Source of the DNA: Oceanisphaera avium
Lineage (GTDB): Bacteria > Pseudomonadota > Gammaproteobacteria > Enterobacterales > Aeromonadaceae
Direction: 5' to 3'
Length of the DNA: 64,000 nt
Assembly (NCBI RefSeq): GCF_002157875.1
Contig: NZ_CP021376.1
Span: forward strand, 558,001-622,000
The notes beneath the pieces are model-generated. The model was not told where the DNA came from and did not search any database. It saw only the letters and a list, made by a program, of their open reading frames with translations. Made by a program: the position numbers and the translations under genes. How positions within the stretch are numbered: the stretch's first letter is position 1; the number at the start of each line of letters is the position of its first letter. Shown one piece after another: positions 45,144-53,891 of the stretch.

Positions 45144-47639
45144 ATGAATTATCAGGTTCTCGCTAGAAAATGGCGGCCCCAGCGCTTTAATGAAGTAGTG
45201 GGCCAGCAGCATGTATTGAGTGCGCTGGTAAATGCACTGGCACAAGGGCGCTTGCATCACGCTTATTTATTTAGCGGCACCCGCGGGGTGGGTAAAACCT
45301 CCATAGCTCGACTGTTAGCTAAGGCGCTTAATTGCGAACAAGGTATTACTGCTGAGCCTTGTGGTACTTGCAGTAGTTGTGTTGAGATTGAGCAAGGTCG
45401 CTTTGTTGACTTACTAGAAATTGATGCCGCCAGTCGTACTAAGGTGGAAGACACGCGCGAGCTGCTGGATAATGTGCAGTATCAGCCAGCCCGCGGGCGC
45501 TTTAAGGTGTACTTAATTGATGAAGTGCACATGCTATCGCGCCATAGTTTTAACGCCTTATTAAAAACTCTAGAAGAGCCGCCGCCGCACGTTAAATTTT
45601 TACTAGCCACCACAGATCCGCAAAAACTGCCGATTACGATTTTATCCCGCTGTTTGCAGTTTCACTTAAAAAGCTTGTCGGCTGAGCAAATTAAGGGGCA
45701 GTTGCAACATATTTTGCAACAGGAGCAGTTGCCCTTTGAAGAACAAGCCACCGCAGCTTTAGCCCGTGCTGCCGATGGCAGTGTGCGTGATGCACTAAGC
45801 CTGACTGATCAAGCACTGGCTTTTGGCAATGGTCAGATAAACTTGATTGATGTGGAAGTGATGCTGGGGAATTTAAACCACAACCAGCTAATGACTTTAG
45901 TGAATGCGCTGCTAAGCGGTGAGGGTGGTGTAATGTTGGCCCAAGTGGCAGAGCTTGCCAGTATGGGGCCGGATTACGATCATATTTTAAAAGAAATGGT
46001 GGGTTTTTGGCACCAATTAGCATTAGCACAAATTGTTGCAGCGCCTGCAAGCTTGCCCTTTGCGAGCGAGTTAAATCGCTTAGCGCCGCTGATATCAGCA
46101 GAGCAAATTCAGCTGTATTATCAAATTTTCTTACAAGGGCGTAAAGATCTGCCCTTTGCCGCAGACGGTCGCGCCGCACTGGAGATGACCTTGCTGCGCG
46201 CACTGGCCTTTAGCCCCAAATCGGTAACTCCAGCCCAGCAACAGGGGCATAGTCAGCCACACAGTGCACACTTAACCGTAAAAAAGCCTGAGTCGCAGCC
46301 AGCACCGCGCCCGCTGTCTGCGAGCACCCGCAATGAGCCGTTGCCCGCATTAAGCCTTGGCCAAGATGAGCAAGCCGTTGCACCTCAGATCGAGCCCGCA
46401 CTCGCGCCGCAAATAGGCGACCTGTATCACGAGCAAGAGACAATTTTAGCGCAAGCAGCAAAGTTTGGTTATCAAGAATACAGTGATCACGCGACTTTAC
46501 CTGCTAAGGCCGAGTTATCTACTGAGAAAACAACGGCCGAGCCGATCACTGAAAATACCACCGAACCAGAGTTAGACGCGAAAAGCCCAGCCATAGAGGC
46601 GGCAATGAGCGATGAGGCTGCGGATAACGTGGCGCAAATACGGCGGTTATTACAAACCCGCAATCGCTTGCGCAGCCAAGAAGTCGAGCCCTTGGCTAGT
46701 CAACCTACTCGGTCATCATTAGCCGCAGCTAAAGAGCCTCTTGCAAGTAAGGAATCCTCAACAAATAAGGGGTCTTTAGCAAGTGAGGAGCCTTTAGCAA
46801 ATAAAGAGTCTTTAGCAAGTGAGGAGCCTTTAGCAAATAAAGAGTCTTCAACAAATAAGGGGTCTTTAACAACCGAGCAGCCTTTAGCAGCTGTACCGCC
46901 CTTAACACAGCCGCAACAAAATCCTCTAGCTACAGAGCGAGAGTTTGGTCAACGCCAGAGTGCTGAGTTAGTCCCCTTAACCGCCTATGACGACATTAGC
47001 CAAGCCGAGTCAGACGACGCGCCGCCTTGGTTAGATGACACAACTTTAGCTGAAAATATCATCGTTGAGCCCCAAGGTGGCGTACAAAAAACTGTCCCCG
47101 TATCGAGTACAGTTGCTGTTTTAAAAAGTGCGGATGCGGGCAAAAATAATCCAGGTGCTAAAAGTAGCGCTTTATCGAGTGTGCAACGCCCTAGCACTGT
47201 AAGTGCAGCAGGGGAGCCTGAGCCACTTAAAGCCAGCAGTTTGTTAGCGTTTGCTACTGATAAATGGGCGCGCTTGGTATTTGAATTATCGTTAGGCGGT
47301 TTATTGCGCCAACTCGCCATGCACTCCAGCCTTGAACAAATGGCAGAGCAGCAGTGGCGATTATGGCTTAAACCTGCCCATAAGCACTTATTTAATGAGG
47401 AAAGTACGCGCGAGCTTAAGGGTTTATTAAACGCCCATTTACAGGCCACTATTTCGCTTGAGGTGCAAATAGGCGAGCAAGAGCATCAGCGAACGCCGGC
47501 AGATATTGAACGCGAGCTTTATTTAGCCGCTATTGCTAAGGCAAAAGATGAAATTGAGGCCGATGATGCGGTACAATTTTTAATATCGCGCTTTGCTGCT
47601 CAGTTAGACAGTGACAGCATAGAGCCTATGAACCCCTAG
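45144..47639 (+). CDS. dnaX: DNA polymerase III subunits tau/gamma (DnaX)
   Basis: The clamp-loader ATPase of the replicative polymerase. The 831-residue tau form has an AAA+ domain with Walker A GTRGVGKTS at 45-53, the zinc cysteines at 64, 73, 76 and 79, LIDEVHML and the sensor SRC, a collar domain to about 365, then a long low-complexity linker and a conserved C-terminal domain (about 690-825) that would bind DnaB and polymerase alpha. E. coli tau is 643 residues; the extra length is linker, including nine copies of an 18-base repeat. A slippery AAAAAAG with a stop in the -1 frame and a downstream hairpin predicts a gamma form of about 382 residues. Confidence 0.95.
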   Translation: MNYQVLARKWRPQRFNEVVGQQHVLSALVNALAQGRLHHAYLFSGTRGVGKTSIARLLAKALNCEQGITAEPCGTCSSCVEIEQGRFVDLLEIDAASRTKVEDTRELLDNVQYQPARGRFKVYLIDEVHMLSRHSFNALLKTLEEPPPHVKFLLATTDPQKLPITILSRCLQFHLKSLSAEQIKGQLQHILQQEQLPFEEQATAALARAADGSVRDALSLTDQALAFGNGQINLIDVEVMLGNLNHNQLMTLVNALLSGEGGVMLAQVAELASMGPDYDHILKEMVGFWHQLALAQIVAAPASLPFASELNRLAPLISAEQIQLYYQIFLQGRKDLPFAADGRAALEMTLLRALAFSPKSVTPAQQQGHSQPHSAHLTVKKPESQPAPRPLSASTRNEPLPALSLGQDEQAVAPQIEPALAPQIGDLYHEQETILAQAAKFGYQEYSDHATLPAKAELSTEKTTAEPITENTTEPELDAKSPAIEAAMSDEAADNVAQIRRLLQTRNRLRSQEVEPLASQPTRSSLAAAKEPLASKESSTNKGSLASEEPLANKESLASEEPLANKESSTNKGSLTTEQPLAAVPPLTQPQQNPLATEREFGQRQSAELVPLTAYDDISQAESDDAPPWLDDTTLAENIIVEPQGGVQKTVPVSSTVAVLKSADAGKNNPGAKSSALSSVQRPSTVSAAGEPEPLKASSLLAFATDKWARLVFELSLGGLLRQLAMHSSLEQMAEQQWRLWLKPAHKHLFNEESTRELKGLLNAHLQATISLEVQIGEQEHQRTPADIERELYLAAIAKAKDEIEADDAVQFLISRFAAQLDSDSIEPMNP
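46280..46321 (+). promoter_or_regulatory. Programmed -1 frameshift signal in dnaX
   Basis: A AAA AAG is in frame at 46280-46286. After a -1 slip the next codons are GCC and TGA (46286-46291). Eight bases beyond the heptamer, GCAGCCAGC (46295-46303) pairs with GCTGTCTGC (46313-46321) with one mismatch. This copies the E. coli dnaX layout that makes gamma. No SD-like enhancer was seen about ten bases upstream. Confidence 0.8.
46734..46895 (+). repeat. Nine-copy 18-base in-frame tandem repeat in dnaX
   Basis: Units are variants of GAGCCTTTAGCAAATAAA and GAGTCTTTAGCAAGTGAG, alternating in the middle copies. Each encodes six residues of the type E-(S/P)-L-A-(N/S)-(K/E). The unit is a multiple of three, so copy-number change keeps frame. 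It lies in the tau linker downstream of the gamma stop. Confidence 0.9.
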
Positions 47640-47713
47640 TGGTCGTACATTAAGTATGTATGCCGAGCTATTTTTAACTAATTGTATTTTTAACTAACTA
47701 AGAGTGAGCTGAT

Positions 47714-48043
47714 ATGTTTGGTAAAGGTGGAATGGGCAATATCATGAAACAGGCCCAGCAGATGCAAGAAAAAATGCAAAAACTGCAAGAAGAATTAGCA
47801 CTGTTAGAAGTGGTAGGTGAGTCCGGTGCAGGGTTAGTTAAAGTGACCATGGCGGGCAGCCATTCAGTGCGCCGCGTTGAGATTGACGATAGCCTGTTAC
47901 AAGATGACAAAGAATTGCTGGAAGACTTGTTAGCGGCTGCCGTTAATGACGCTGTGCGTCGCGTGGAAGAGCAAAATAAAGAGCGCATGGGTGAAGTAAC
48001 CGGTGGTATGTCATTACCCCCGGGCTTTAAAATGCCGTTCTAA
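47714..48043 (+). CDS. ybaB: YbaB/EbfC nucleoid-associated protein
   Basis: A 109-residue DNA-binding protein of the YbaB/EbfC family, a dimeric tweezer-like nucleoid-associated protein. The Met/Gln/Lys-rich N-terminal helix ([19 protein letters not shown]) and the core [21 protein letters not shown] are typical, as is the C-terminal [11 protein letters not shown]. It lies between dnaX and recR, the conserved position, and is followed by a terminator-like hairpin. Confidence 0.95.
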   Translation: MFGKGGMGNIMKQAQQMQEKMQKLQEELALLEVVGESGAGLVKVTMAGSHSVRRVEIDDSLLQDDKELLEDLLAAAVNDAVRRVEEQNKERMGEVTGGMSLPPGFKMPF

Positions 48044-48051
48044 GATAACTT

Positions 48052-48075
48052 GGGGCTAGCGCTAGCCCCTTATTT
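48052..48075 (+). terminator. Terminator-like hairpin between ybaB and recR
   Basis: GGGGCTAGC and GCTAGCCCC form a perfect 18-base palindrome, followed by TTATTTT. It may partly separate recR expression from dnaX-ybaB. Confidence 0.65.
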
Positions 48076-48174
48076 TACTGTGCCCAACCTCATTTAATTC
48101 CTTATTATTATCCTGATTTTGTTGCTCTTTGGCTTAATCTTAAGATATTCCTCGATGTTATTAAGAGTCTCCCT

Positions 48175-48783
48175 ATGCGCTTTAGTCCTTTGTTGGATGA
48201 GTTAATTAAAAGTTTGCAAATTTTGCCAAGTGTGGGTCCTAAATCAGCGCAGCGCATGGCGTTTGCGCTACTAGAGCGCCAACGCAGTGGCGGGCGCCGC
48301 TTGGCTCATGTTTTAGATGAGGCCTTAGAAAAAATTGGCCATTGTCGCCAGTGTCGTACTTTTACCGAAGAAGATATTTGCCCCTTGTGCGCTAACCCAA
48401 AGCGCGCCCAATCTGGTCAATTATGCATAGTAGAAAGCCCGGCTGATGTTGTGGCTATAGAGCAAACGGGTCAATACTTGGGCCGCTATTTTGTACTCAT
48501 GGGGCACTTATCGCCCCTCGATGGCGTGGGGCCAGAAGAGCTTGGGCTTGATAAATTAGAACACTGGCTTGGCGATGAGGCGTTTTCTGAGCTGATTTTA
48601 GCTACTAACCCAACAGTAGAGGGGGAAGCGACGGCCTATTATATTGCTGATATTGCCAAGCATCATGGGGTGAGTGTTAGTCGCATTGCCCACGGTGTGC
48701 CCATTGGTGGAGAGCTTGAGCTAGTGGATGGCAATACCTTGAGTCACTCTTTTATGGGGCGCAAGCATTTTGATAATTCCTAA
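48175..48783 (+). CDS. recR: Recombination mediator RecR
   Basis: RecR works with RecF and RecO to load RecA at gaps. The 202-residue product has the N-terminal helix-hairpin-helix ([14 protein letters not shown]), a zinc finger with Cys 57, 60, 69 and 72, and a Toprim domain with [30 protein letters not shown] and [15 protein letters not shown]. Length and motifs match E. coli RecR (201). The gene order dnaX-ybaB-recR is conserved. It converges with cdd. Confidence 0.96.
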   Translation: MRFSPLLDELIKSLQILPSVGPKSAQRMAFALLERQRSGGRRLAHVLDEALEKIGHCRQCRTFTEEDICPLCANPKRAQSGQLCIVESPADVVAIEQTGQYLGRYFVLMGHLSPLDGVGPEELGLDKLEHWLGDEAFSELILATNPTVEGEATAYYIADIAKHHGVSVSRIAHGVPIGGELELVDGNTLSHSFMGRKHFDNS

Positions 48784-48824
48784 TACCAGATAGGACTATT
48801 ACTTGCGCCCTTAGTTTATGCGCC

Positions 48825-49733
48825 TCAGGCGTGGTGCTCACTCGAGGGATCAGAAGCGTGGTTAAGAGCAAGAGGGGGGACAGAGGTACTGACTGTTACT
48901 CTCTCTAAGGCGGGCGCTCCTAAACTGGCTAAGAGTTGTATACAGCCATTTGCTTGTGAAATACCTGCGCTGGCCTCAACGAGTACGGCGCGCTCAATAT
49001 CACAGGCTTGATAACCTTGTAAGTAAAGCTGACTGAGTGCGAGATGCAGCGGACCTAAGCTGGGATTAAAGCCACTATTTTCTAAATAGCGCCCGTGGCA
49101 AATTTGTCCATCTGTTAATAACAAGACCACGCCTGCATAATTTCCTGTGTAAGGGGCATAACTGGCACTGGCTTGATCCCACGCCATTAGCGTTAGCGCA
49201 TCTTCCATGCCCTGTTGGCTCGCTAATAAAGAAGTATTAGAAGAAGTGAGCAAGCCATTAGACTGAGCGGGTTGCGCCGGATTAAAGGCGTGGGGTAATA
49301 GCTCTTCTAGCATAGCGTAATGCTCCGGCCAGCTAACGAGCAGCGATGTCTGATTAAGCTCTTGTAGGAACTGGCGACATTGGCCACAAGGCGCATGGCT
49401 AATAAAGATTTTTTCTAGGTGTTGCTCGTCCCAAAGCATAGCGTGACCCACCGCTGCTTGTTCAGCATGTACAGTGTGGCTAAGGGATTGATGAGCAAAT
49501 TCAAGATTAGCGCCTAAATACCAATAACCTGAGCCACCTATAACTAGCGCGCTTACTTGCAGCTTAGAAATGGGCGTGTGTGCTTTAGTTTTGGCCTGTT
49601 CTAGTAAGGCAAAGGCGAGCGCATCTGTGCCTAAGTCACAGGTCTCAAGCAGCAGTTGGACTTGCTCTGGGCTATAGCGAATGACGTGACTCAGTCTATG
49701 TTGCTCCAGCGTTTTTGCTAAGGTATCACTCAT
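48825..49733 (-). CDS. cdd: Cytidine deaminase
   Basis: Deaminates cytidine and deoxycytidine to the uridine forms in pyrimidine salvage. The 302-residue protein is of the large dimeric E. coli type (294). The zinc site is visible as HAEQ (His 89, Glu 91) and PCGQC (Cys 116 and 119), and the C-terminal half is the degenerate second domain of this class. It lies downstream of sbcB-lrgA-lrgB on the same strand; yohJ-yohK-cdd is also the E. coli order. It ends the cluster and converges with recR. Confidence 0.94.
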   Translation of the reverse strand: MSDTLAKTLEQHRLSHVIRYSPEQVQLLLETCDLGTDALAFALLEQAKTKAHTPISKLQVSALVIGGSGYWYLGANLEFAHQSLSHTVHAEQAAVGHAMLWDEQHLEKIFISHAPCGQCRQFLQELNQTSLLVSWPEHYAMLEELLPHAFNPAQPAQSNGLLTSSNTSLLASQQGMEDALTLMAWDQASASYAPYTGNYAGVVLLLTDGQICHGRYLENSGFNPSLGPLHLALSQLYLQGYQACDIERAVLVEASAGISQANGCIQLLASLGAPALERVTVSTSVPPLALNHASDPSSEHHA

Positions 49734-49787
49734 TATTTGCTCCTCTGATGAGTAGTAAAGTAAGCCTGCCTTAAGCTAGGTACTGAC

Positions 49788-50476
49788 TTATCCTATCAAC
49801 CAAAGATACAAATGAAACAGAGGTGGCGCCAATAAGGCGGTGGCAATGCCACACACCACCATGGCTAAGGAGGCAAAGGCGCCTTGTACCGGCCCCACTT
49901 CGGCCGCTGCCCCTGTGCCAATCGCATGCGCGCCTGCGCCCATGGCTAATCCTTGGGCTTCGGGGTGGGTGACACCAGCTAATTTAAGCAAGGGAAAGCC
50001 AATAATGGCGCCCATCATGCCCACAATAATCACCAAGCCTGCCGCGATAGCAGGAATGCCCCCATAGTTTCACTCACGCTCATGGCCAGCGGCGTGGTAA
50101 TAGACTTAGTGGCAATGGAGGCCAGTAACTGAGGATTGGCGTGTAAAATGCCACCCAGTAATAAGGTGGTGCCCACCGAAATAAATACCGAAATGCTACA
50201 ACACAGCACAATCGGCCACAGCTGTTGGCGGATTTTCGCCAATTGTTGATATAACGGCAGAGCAAACGCCACCACTGCTAATTCTAATAACAAGGCCAAC
50301 GGCTGGGTGCCTGCTTGATAGGCTCGGCTGTCTTGGCCGGTGAGTAGCAGCAAACCAATAATAATGAGGGCGGGCAGCATAATGGTATTAATAAGTGGGC
50401 TTTTATAATGGCGTGCTAATTTTTTAACCGCTAAATATAAGAGCGCCGTTAGCGGCATGGCTAACCAAACCATCAT
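49788..50476 (-). pseudogene. lrgB: LrgB/YohK-family membrane protein, frameshifted as sequenced
   Basis: Partner of LrgA in a holin-like/pyruvate-transport-linked membrane pair. Combined, the two frames give about 230 residues (YohK 231) with roughly six to seven helices. The first frame ends after ATKSITTPLAMSVSETMG. The second resumes as GIPAIAAGLVIIVGMMGAII and continues with GLAMGAGAHAIGTGAAAE, the standard LrgB sequence. The break is the C5 run (G5 on the coding strand) at 50059-50063; a sixth base restores TMGGIPAI. It overlaps the lrgA stop by four bases. Confidence 0.87.
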
Positions 50477-50850
50477 GCTTGCATCCTTTGATATAAACGC
50501 CCAACCGCCAGTAAAATAAGGATGAGCCCACTTAAAGCCGCACTTAAAATTAAGCCTAAGCCTTCACTTAACACATCTACATAGCCTAATAACCCCGCCG
50601 CTACGGGGATAAATAGTAACGCCATATGGCGCAGCAATAGCTGGCCACTGTGGTGGATCCAAGACAGAGGGATCAACTGACAAGTTAATAAAAAAAACAG
50701 CACTAATAAGCCCATAATGCTGGCAGGAAAGGCAAAAGGCAGCAGCAACACTAATGCTTTTCCCAATAACAAGCAGGCAATTAACACCATAAAACCCCGT
50801 GTTAAGAGAAACAGGGGATTATTAAGTAGCCGACTAAAGTGCTTGCACAT
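50473..50850 (-). CDS. lrgA: LrgA/CidA-family membrane protein (YohJ)
   Basis: A 125-residue protein with four predicted helices. The family signature FPASIMGLLVLFFLL lies in the second helix and HMALLFIPVAAGLLGY in the third. LrgA/CidA proteins are holin-like and have been linked to murein hydrolase control and pyruvate handling. The start overlaps the end of sbcB by 17 bases, and the stop overlaps lrgB by four, so sbcB-lrgA-lrgB look translationally linked. Confidence 0.88.
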   Translation of the reverse strand: MCKHFSRLLNNPLFLLTRGFMVLIACLLLGKALVLLLPFAFPASIMGLLVLFFLLTCQLIPLSWIHHSGQLLLRHMALLFIPVAAGLLGYVDVLSEGLGLILSAALSGLILILLAVGRLYQRMQA

Positions 50851-52255
50851 AACGGGCGACGGCCTCCAGTAATGCTATCTTGGTTTCATCTTCTTGATGC
50901 GCTAGCGCCAGTTGCTGCAAGTTTTGCATATAAGGCTCAACTTGCCCCGAGAGTTTATCCTGACAGTGTTGGCGCCAGTGCTGCCATTCAGACTCGGTTA
51001 AGGTGTGAGGGTAATTACGCGCCCGATAGCGAAATAATAACTCACTGAGACGGGGGTCATTAAATTGCAAAGGTAGATCACCTAAAGCTTCCGGCTGAGC
51101 GCTATGAATAAGGGCCATGGCGGCTTTGTCGGCGGCGCCAAAAAAACCACCTTCATAAAGGGCGCCATCTACATCCGTGGTGGGCGCAAAATGATTGGGT
51201 AGTTGATATAGCGCCACTACTTTTTCTCTTAGCTCGGGATGGCGACGGATAATATCTAAACTGCGCCGACACTGGGCTCTATCTATGCCGAGCTCATCGG
51301 CTCTTTGCTCACTTAAGGCACCGGCTTTGGCGAGCGAAGGGCACTTATTAATGTGCACCAGTTTAATCGGTATCGGTAAATGCTCTCCTAAGTCCGCATG
51401 CTTAGTATAAAGCCGCTCTTTGAGTTGTTCCGCAGTCAGCTCCAGCAAGGGGCTAAGATCCATGGCTAAATTAACGCAAATAACGGCATTGTTGTTGTCA
51501 GGATGCCAAGCCAGTGGCGCAATCCAAGTCGCACAGCCTTGCCAAGCAGAAAACTGCCCTGAGACATGCACTAAGGGGGTGGCGTTGGCGATATCTATCA
51601 GCGCTTTAACTTTATGTTTATTACGCAGCTCAAATAAGTAATCAAATAGTTTAGGCTGAGCGGTGCGTAATAATTTAGCCACGGCGATGGTTGCGCGCAC
51701 ATCAGATAACGCATCGTGGGCATTAGCATGGGCAATATGATTCGCTAAAGTGAGTTGCTCTAACTTAAAGCTGGGTTTGCCATCTTCATCTTCTGGCCAC
51801 TTAATGCCCTCAGGGCGCAGCGCGTAAAAGGTGCGTACTACATCCAGTAGATCCCAGCGTGAATTACCTTGTTGCCAACTGTAGGCGTAGGCATCATAAA
51901 AATTGCGGTATAAGGTGTAGCGGGTAACTTCATCATCAAAGCGAATATTGTTATAGCCCAAAATACAGGTATTAGGCTGACTAAATTGCTGATGAATACG
52001 CTTAATAAACTCAGCCTCACACACGCCTTGTTGTTGAGCCTGTTGGGGCGTGATACCGGTAATGAGGCTGGCCTCAGGGGAGGGCAAATAATCGCTGGGT
52101 AATTGGCAGTACCACATCTTAGGCTCGCCAATTTCATTAAGCTCACTATCGGTACGAATGGCGGCAAATTGTACTGGTCGGTCATAGGCGGGGTGCAAGC
52201 CTGCCGTTTCATAATCATGAAATAAAAAAGACGGTGGATTTGCAGGCTGACTCAT
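50834..52255 (-). CDS. sbcB: Exodeoxyribonuclease I (SbcB)
   Basis: A single-strand-specific 3'-5' DNA exonuclease acting in recombination and mismatch repair. The 473-residue protein matches E. coli ExoI (475) throughout. The DEDDh active site is visible: Asp/Glu in FLFHDYETAG (about 14-16), ILGYNNIRFDDEVTRY, and the late NAHDALSDV. The SH3-like and helical C-terminal domains follow (LDIIRRHPELREKV, LFRYRARNYP). The ATG at 52255 agrees with the family start; a GTG two codons earlier is possible. It overlaps the next gene, lrgA, which is an uncommon pairing. Confidence 0.95.
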   Translation of the reverse strand: MSQPANPPSFLFHDYETAGLHPAYDRPVQFAAIRTDSELNEIGEPKMWYCQLPSDYLPSPEASLITGITPQQAQQQGVCEAEFIKRIHQQFSQPNTCILGYNNIRFDDEVTRYTLYRNFYDAYAYSWQQGNSRWDLLDVVRTFYALRPEGIKWPEDEDGKPSFKLEQLTLANHIAHANAHDALSDVRATIAVAKLLRTAQPKLFDYLFELRNKHKVKALIDIANATPLVHVSGQFSAWQGCATWIAPLAWHPDNNNAVICVNLAMDLSPLLELTAEQLKERLYTKHADLGEHLPIPIKLVHINKCPSLAKAGALSEQRADELGIDRAQCRRSLDIIRRHPELREKVVALYQLPNHFAPTTDVDGALYEGGFFGAADKAAMALIHSAQPEALGDLPLQFNDPRLSELLFRYRARNYPHTLTESEWQHWRQHCQDKLSGQVEPYMQNLQQLALAHQEDETKIALLEAVARYVQAL

Positions 52256-52434
52256 AATCACAGTTTCTTAAATGATAGGGATGCACTGTAAGGCAGTGGA
52301 TCAATAAAACAAAGGTGATAAGGGTATCATGTCGCTAAGGGAGCGGTAAGGGGAAGACGAAGTGGTAATAGAGGGTGGTTAATACTAAGCGCGTCAACTT
52401 TTGGTATTAAGATAAGCAGTGATGAGTCTTGATT

Positions 52435-52465
52435 AAAAGCGAGCTGCTTGAGCACGCTCGCTTTT
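52435..52465. terminator. Bidirectional terminator between maoP and sbcB
   Basis: AAAAGCGAGC (52435-52444) pairs perfectly with GCTCGCTTTT (52456-52465). It lies just past the maoP stop on the minus strand, and T or A runs sit on both sides. Confidence 0.8.
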
Positions 52466-52486
52466 AGTTACAACTAAGCCTTGGGA

Positions 52487-52828
52487 TTACTCACCGCTAT
52501 CTTCCACAGGCTCAAAGTCATCATCCGCCGCACTGCCAGAGGTCATAGGCGAGCATAAACGGTGCACGCGCTTAGGCCCAATCACCTTAAGATATTTTAA
52601 CCATACCTTAGCTTGCTTACTGTCAGTGGCATTGCCTGCTTGCACTTGCTCTAGAAAGCGTTGTTCTTCTGGGCCATTAGGTTGCGCTTGTCCGCTGTAT
52701 AAGGCTAACAGCGCATGGCCTGACTCTTCCAGCAGTTGGGCTTCTGCTACTGTAAACTCGCCACAACGACGCAAACCGCGAGGAAAATGGGCGAAGTCCT
52801 GAAATGGCTTGTTTGACTCAAAGCTCAT
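52487..52828 (-). CDS. maoP: MaoP (YifE), Ori macrodomain organisation protein, DUF413
   Basis: A 113-residue protein matching E. coli MaoP (112): NKPFQDFAHFPRGLRRCGEF, then TVAEAQLLEESGHALLAL, WLKYLKVIGPKRVHRL, and an acidic tail. MaoP acts with the maoS site to organise the Ori macrodomain in E. coli. The start at 52828 fits the family; an upstream ATG would add 17 unconserved residues. A terminator follows. Its presence fits a MukBEF-type chromosome. Confidence 0.9.
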   Translation of the reverse strand: MSFESNKPFQDFAHFPRGLRRCGEFTVAEAQLLEESGHALLALYSGQAQPNGPEEQRFLEQVQAGNATDSKQAKVWLKYLKVIGPKRVHRLCSPMTSGSAADDDFEPVEDSGE

Positions 52829-52931
52829 GTTCTTTCTCACTTTTATTAATGGCTCTTTGATTCGCGCAAAGTATGGCACTCAGCAGAAGGAAGCAAAATC
52901 AAAATTTTTAACGTCACGTTAAAAATATTTT

Positions 52932-52954
52932 AATGCTTCAATTGTAGAAGCATT
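52932..52954 (-). terminator. Possible terminator of the TPR membrane protein gene
   Basis: AATGCTTC (52932-52939) pairs with GAAGCATT (52947-52954). On the minus strand an AT-rich tract ending in TTTTT follows after a few bases. Confidence 0.5.
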
Positions 52955-52997
52955 TTAGGCTAACTGTAAGCTTAGGCTGGTCGCGTCAATCTTAGTC

Positions 52998-53891
52998 TTA
53001 ACTGTCGCTATGACTGTCTGTACCTTCATGAGTCAGCTCAATAAACCGTGGGTGTTGGCGTAGCTGATCAAATTCTTCATCATCGGACGCCACTTCTCCT
53101 AAGTGCACATTATTTTTAACTGCTAATTCTAAATCAGATAAGGCTTGCTCCTCATGCCCCATTCCCGCATGAGCACAAGCACGTTGATACAAGGCATGAG
53201 CGTTTTGTTGATCCACTTGTAAAACGCGATTACATAAGCTGAGCGCCCATTGACGTTCATTCATCATTAGCGCCGCATCTGCTTTGTGGGTCATGGCATC
53301 TAAGTCGCCGGGTTTGATATCAAGTATCTGATCATAAATATCAATTTTAGCCTGCGGACTTTGTTCTTGACTGGCGCGCAACCACAAGCCGTGAATTTCT
53401 TGAAAACGCTCAATCTCACGATAGTTCTCTGCGATGACTTTGGTCTTGCGCTGCAGTTCACGCTCAATTTGCTTTAATTTATGCTCATAGGTAGTGGTGA
53501 TTTTTTTCATCTCGGTTTCTGCATAGTCCCGAGCGGTTTTCTTTAGCTCTCTTAAGGACTGCCAACCGATAATGGCTAATACAGAAGCAACCCCTGCTAA
53601 TAGATAGAAAAAGTAAGTTACCGTCACGTTCGCATAACTTATCGCTTTATCGGCGACGTTCAGTTCTTTTTGCACAATTTCGTCGGTCACTTTTACTTGG
53701 AATTTTGCCATCTCGGTGCGCAGCGCCTTAAGTTCATCAAGCATGTAGCGCTCCATAAAAGGAGTGAGGCGGGTGCGAACTTGGCTTTCAGTCTCAGCCT
53801 GCGCTTGGGGGAGGAGCTCACCGGGTGGGTCTTGGGCGAGAGAAGAGAAAGAGCATACTAATAAGAAGCTAAAAACTAAAAACTTTGCCAT
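52998..53891 (-). CDS. Membrane-anchored coiled-coil/TPR protein
   Basis: A 297-residue protein of unrecognised role. It has a signal peptide (about 1-19, ending SLA), a short periplasmic helical stretch (about 30-85), one transmembrane helix (about 90-110), a charged coiled coil (about 113-170, rich in Glu, Lys and Arg), and a C-terminal TPR-like helical repeat (about 175-265, including LDAMTHKADAALMMNERQWA and ALYQRACAHAGMGHEEQALS). The TPR end is therefore cytoplasmic and likely a protein-binding scaffold. The C-terminus resembles the FDQLRQHPRFIEL ending common in TPR proteins. It is monocistronic. Confidence 0.72.
   Translation of the reverse strand: MAKFLVFSFLLVCSFSSLAQDPPGELLPQAQAETESQVRTRLTPFMERYMLDELKALRTEMAKFQVKVTDEIVQKELNVADKAISYANVTVTYFFYLLAGVASVLAIIGWQSLRELKKTARDYAETEMKKITTTYEHKLKQIERELQRKTKVIAENYREIERFQEIHGLWLRASQEQSPQAKIDIYDQILDIKPGDLDAMTHKADAALMMNERQWALSLCNRVLQVDQQNAHALYQRACAHAGMGHEEQALSDLELAVKNNVHLGEVASDDEEFDQLRQHPRFIELTHEGTDSHSDS

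Noticed and set aside
45691..46203. 170-codon minus-strand frame inside dnaX
   Set aside because: It lies wholly opposite the conserved AAA+ and collar region of DnaX and has no family signature.
46734..46895. CRISPR-like array
   Set aside because: The 18-base units are contiguous with no spacers, in frame within dnaX, so they are a coding tandem repeat.
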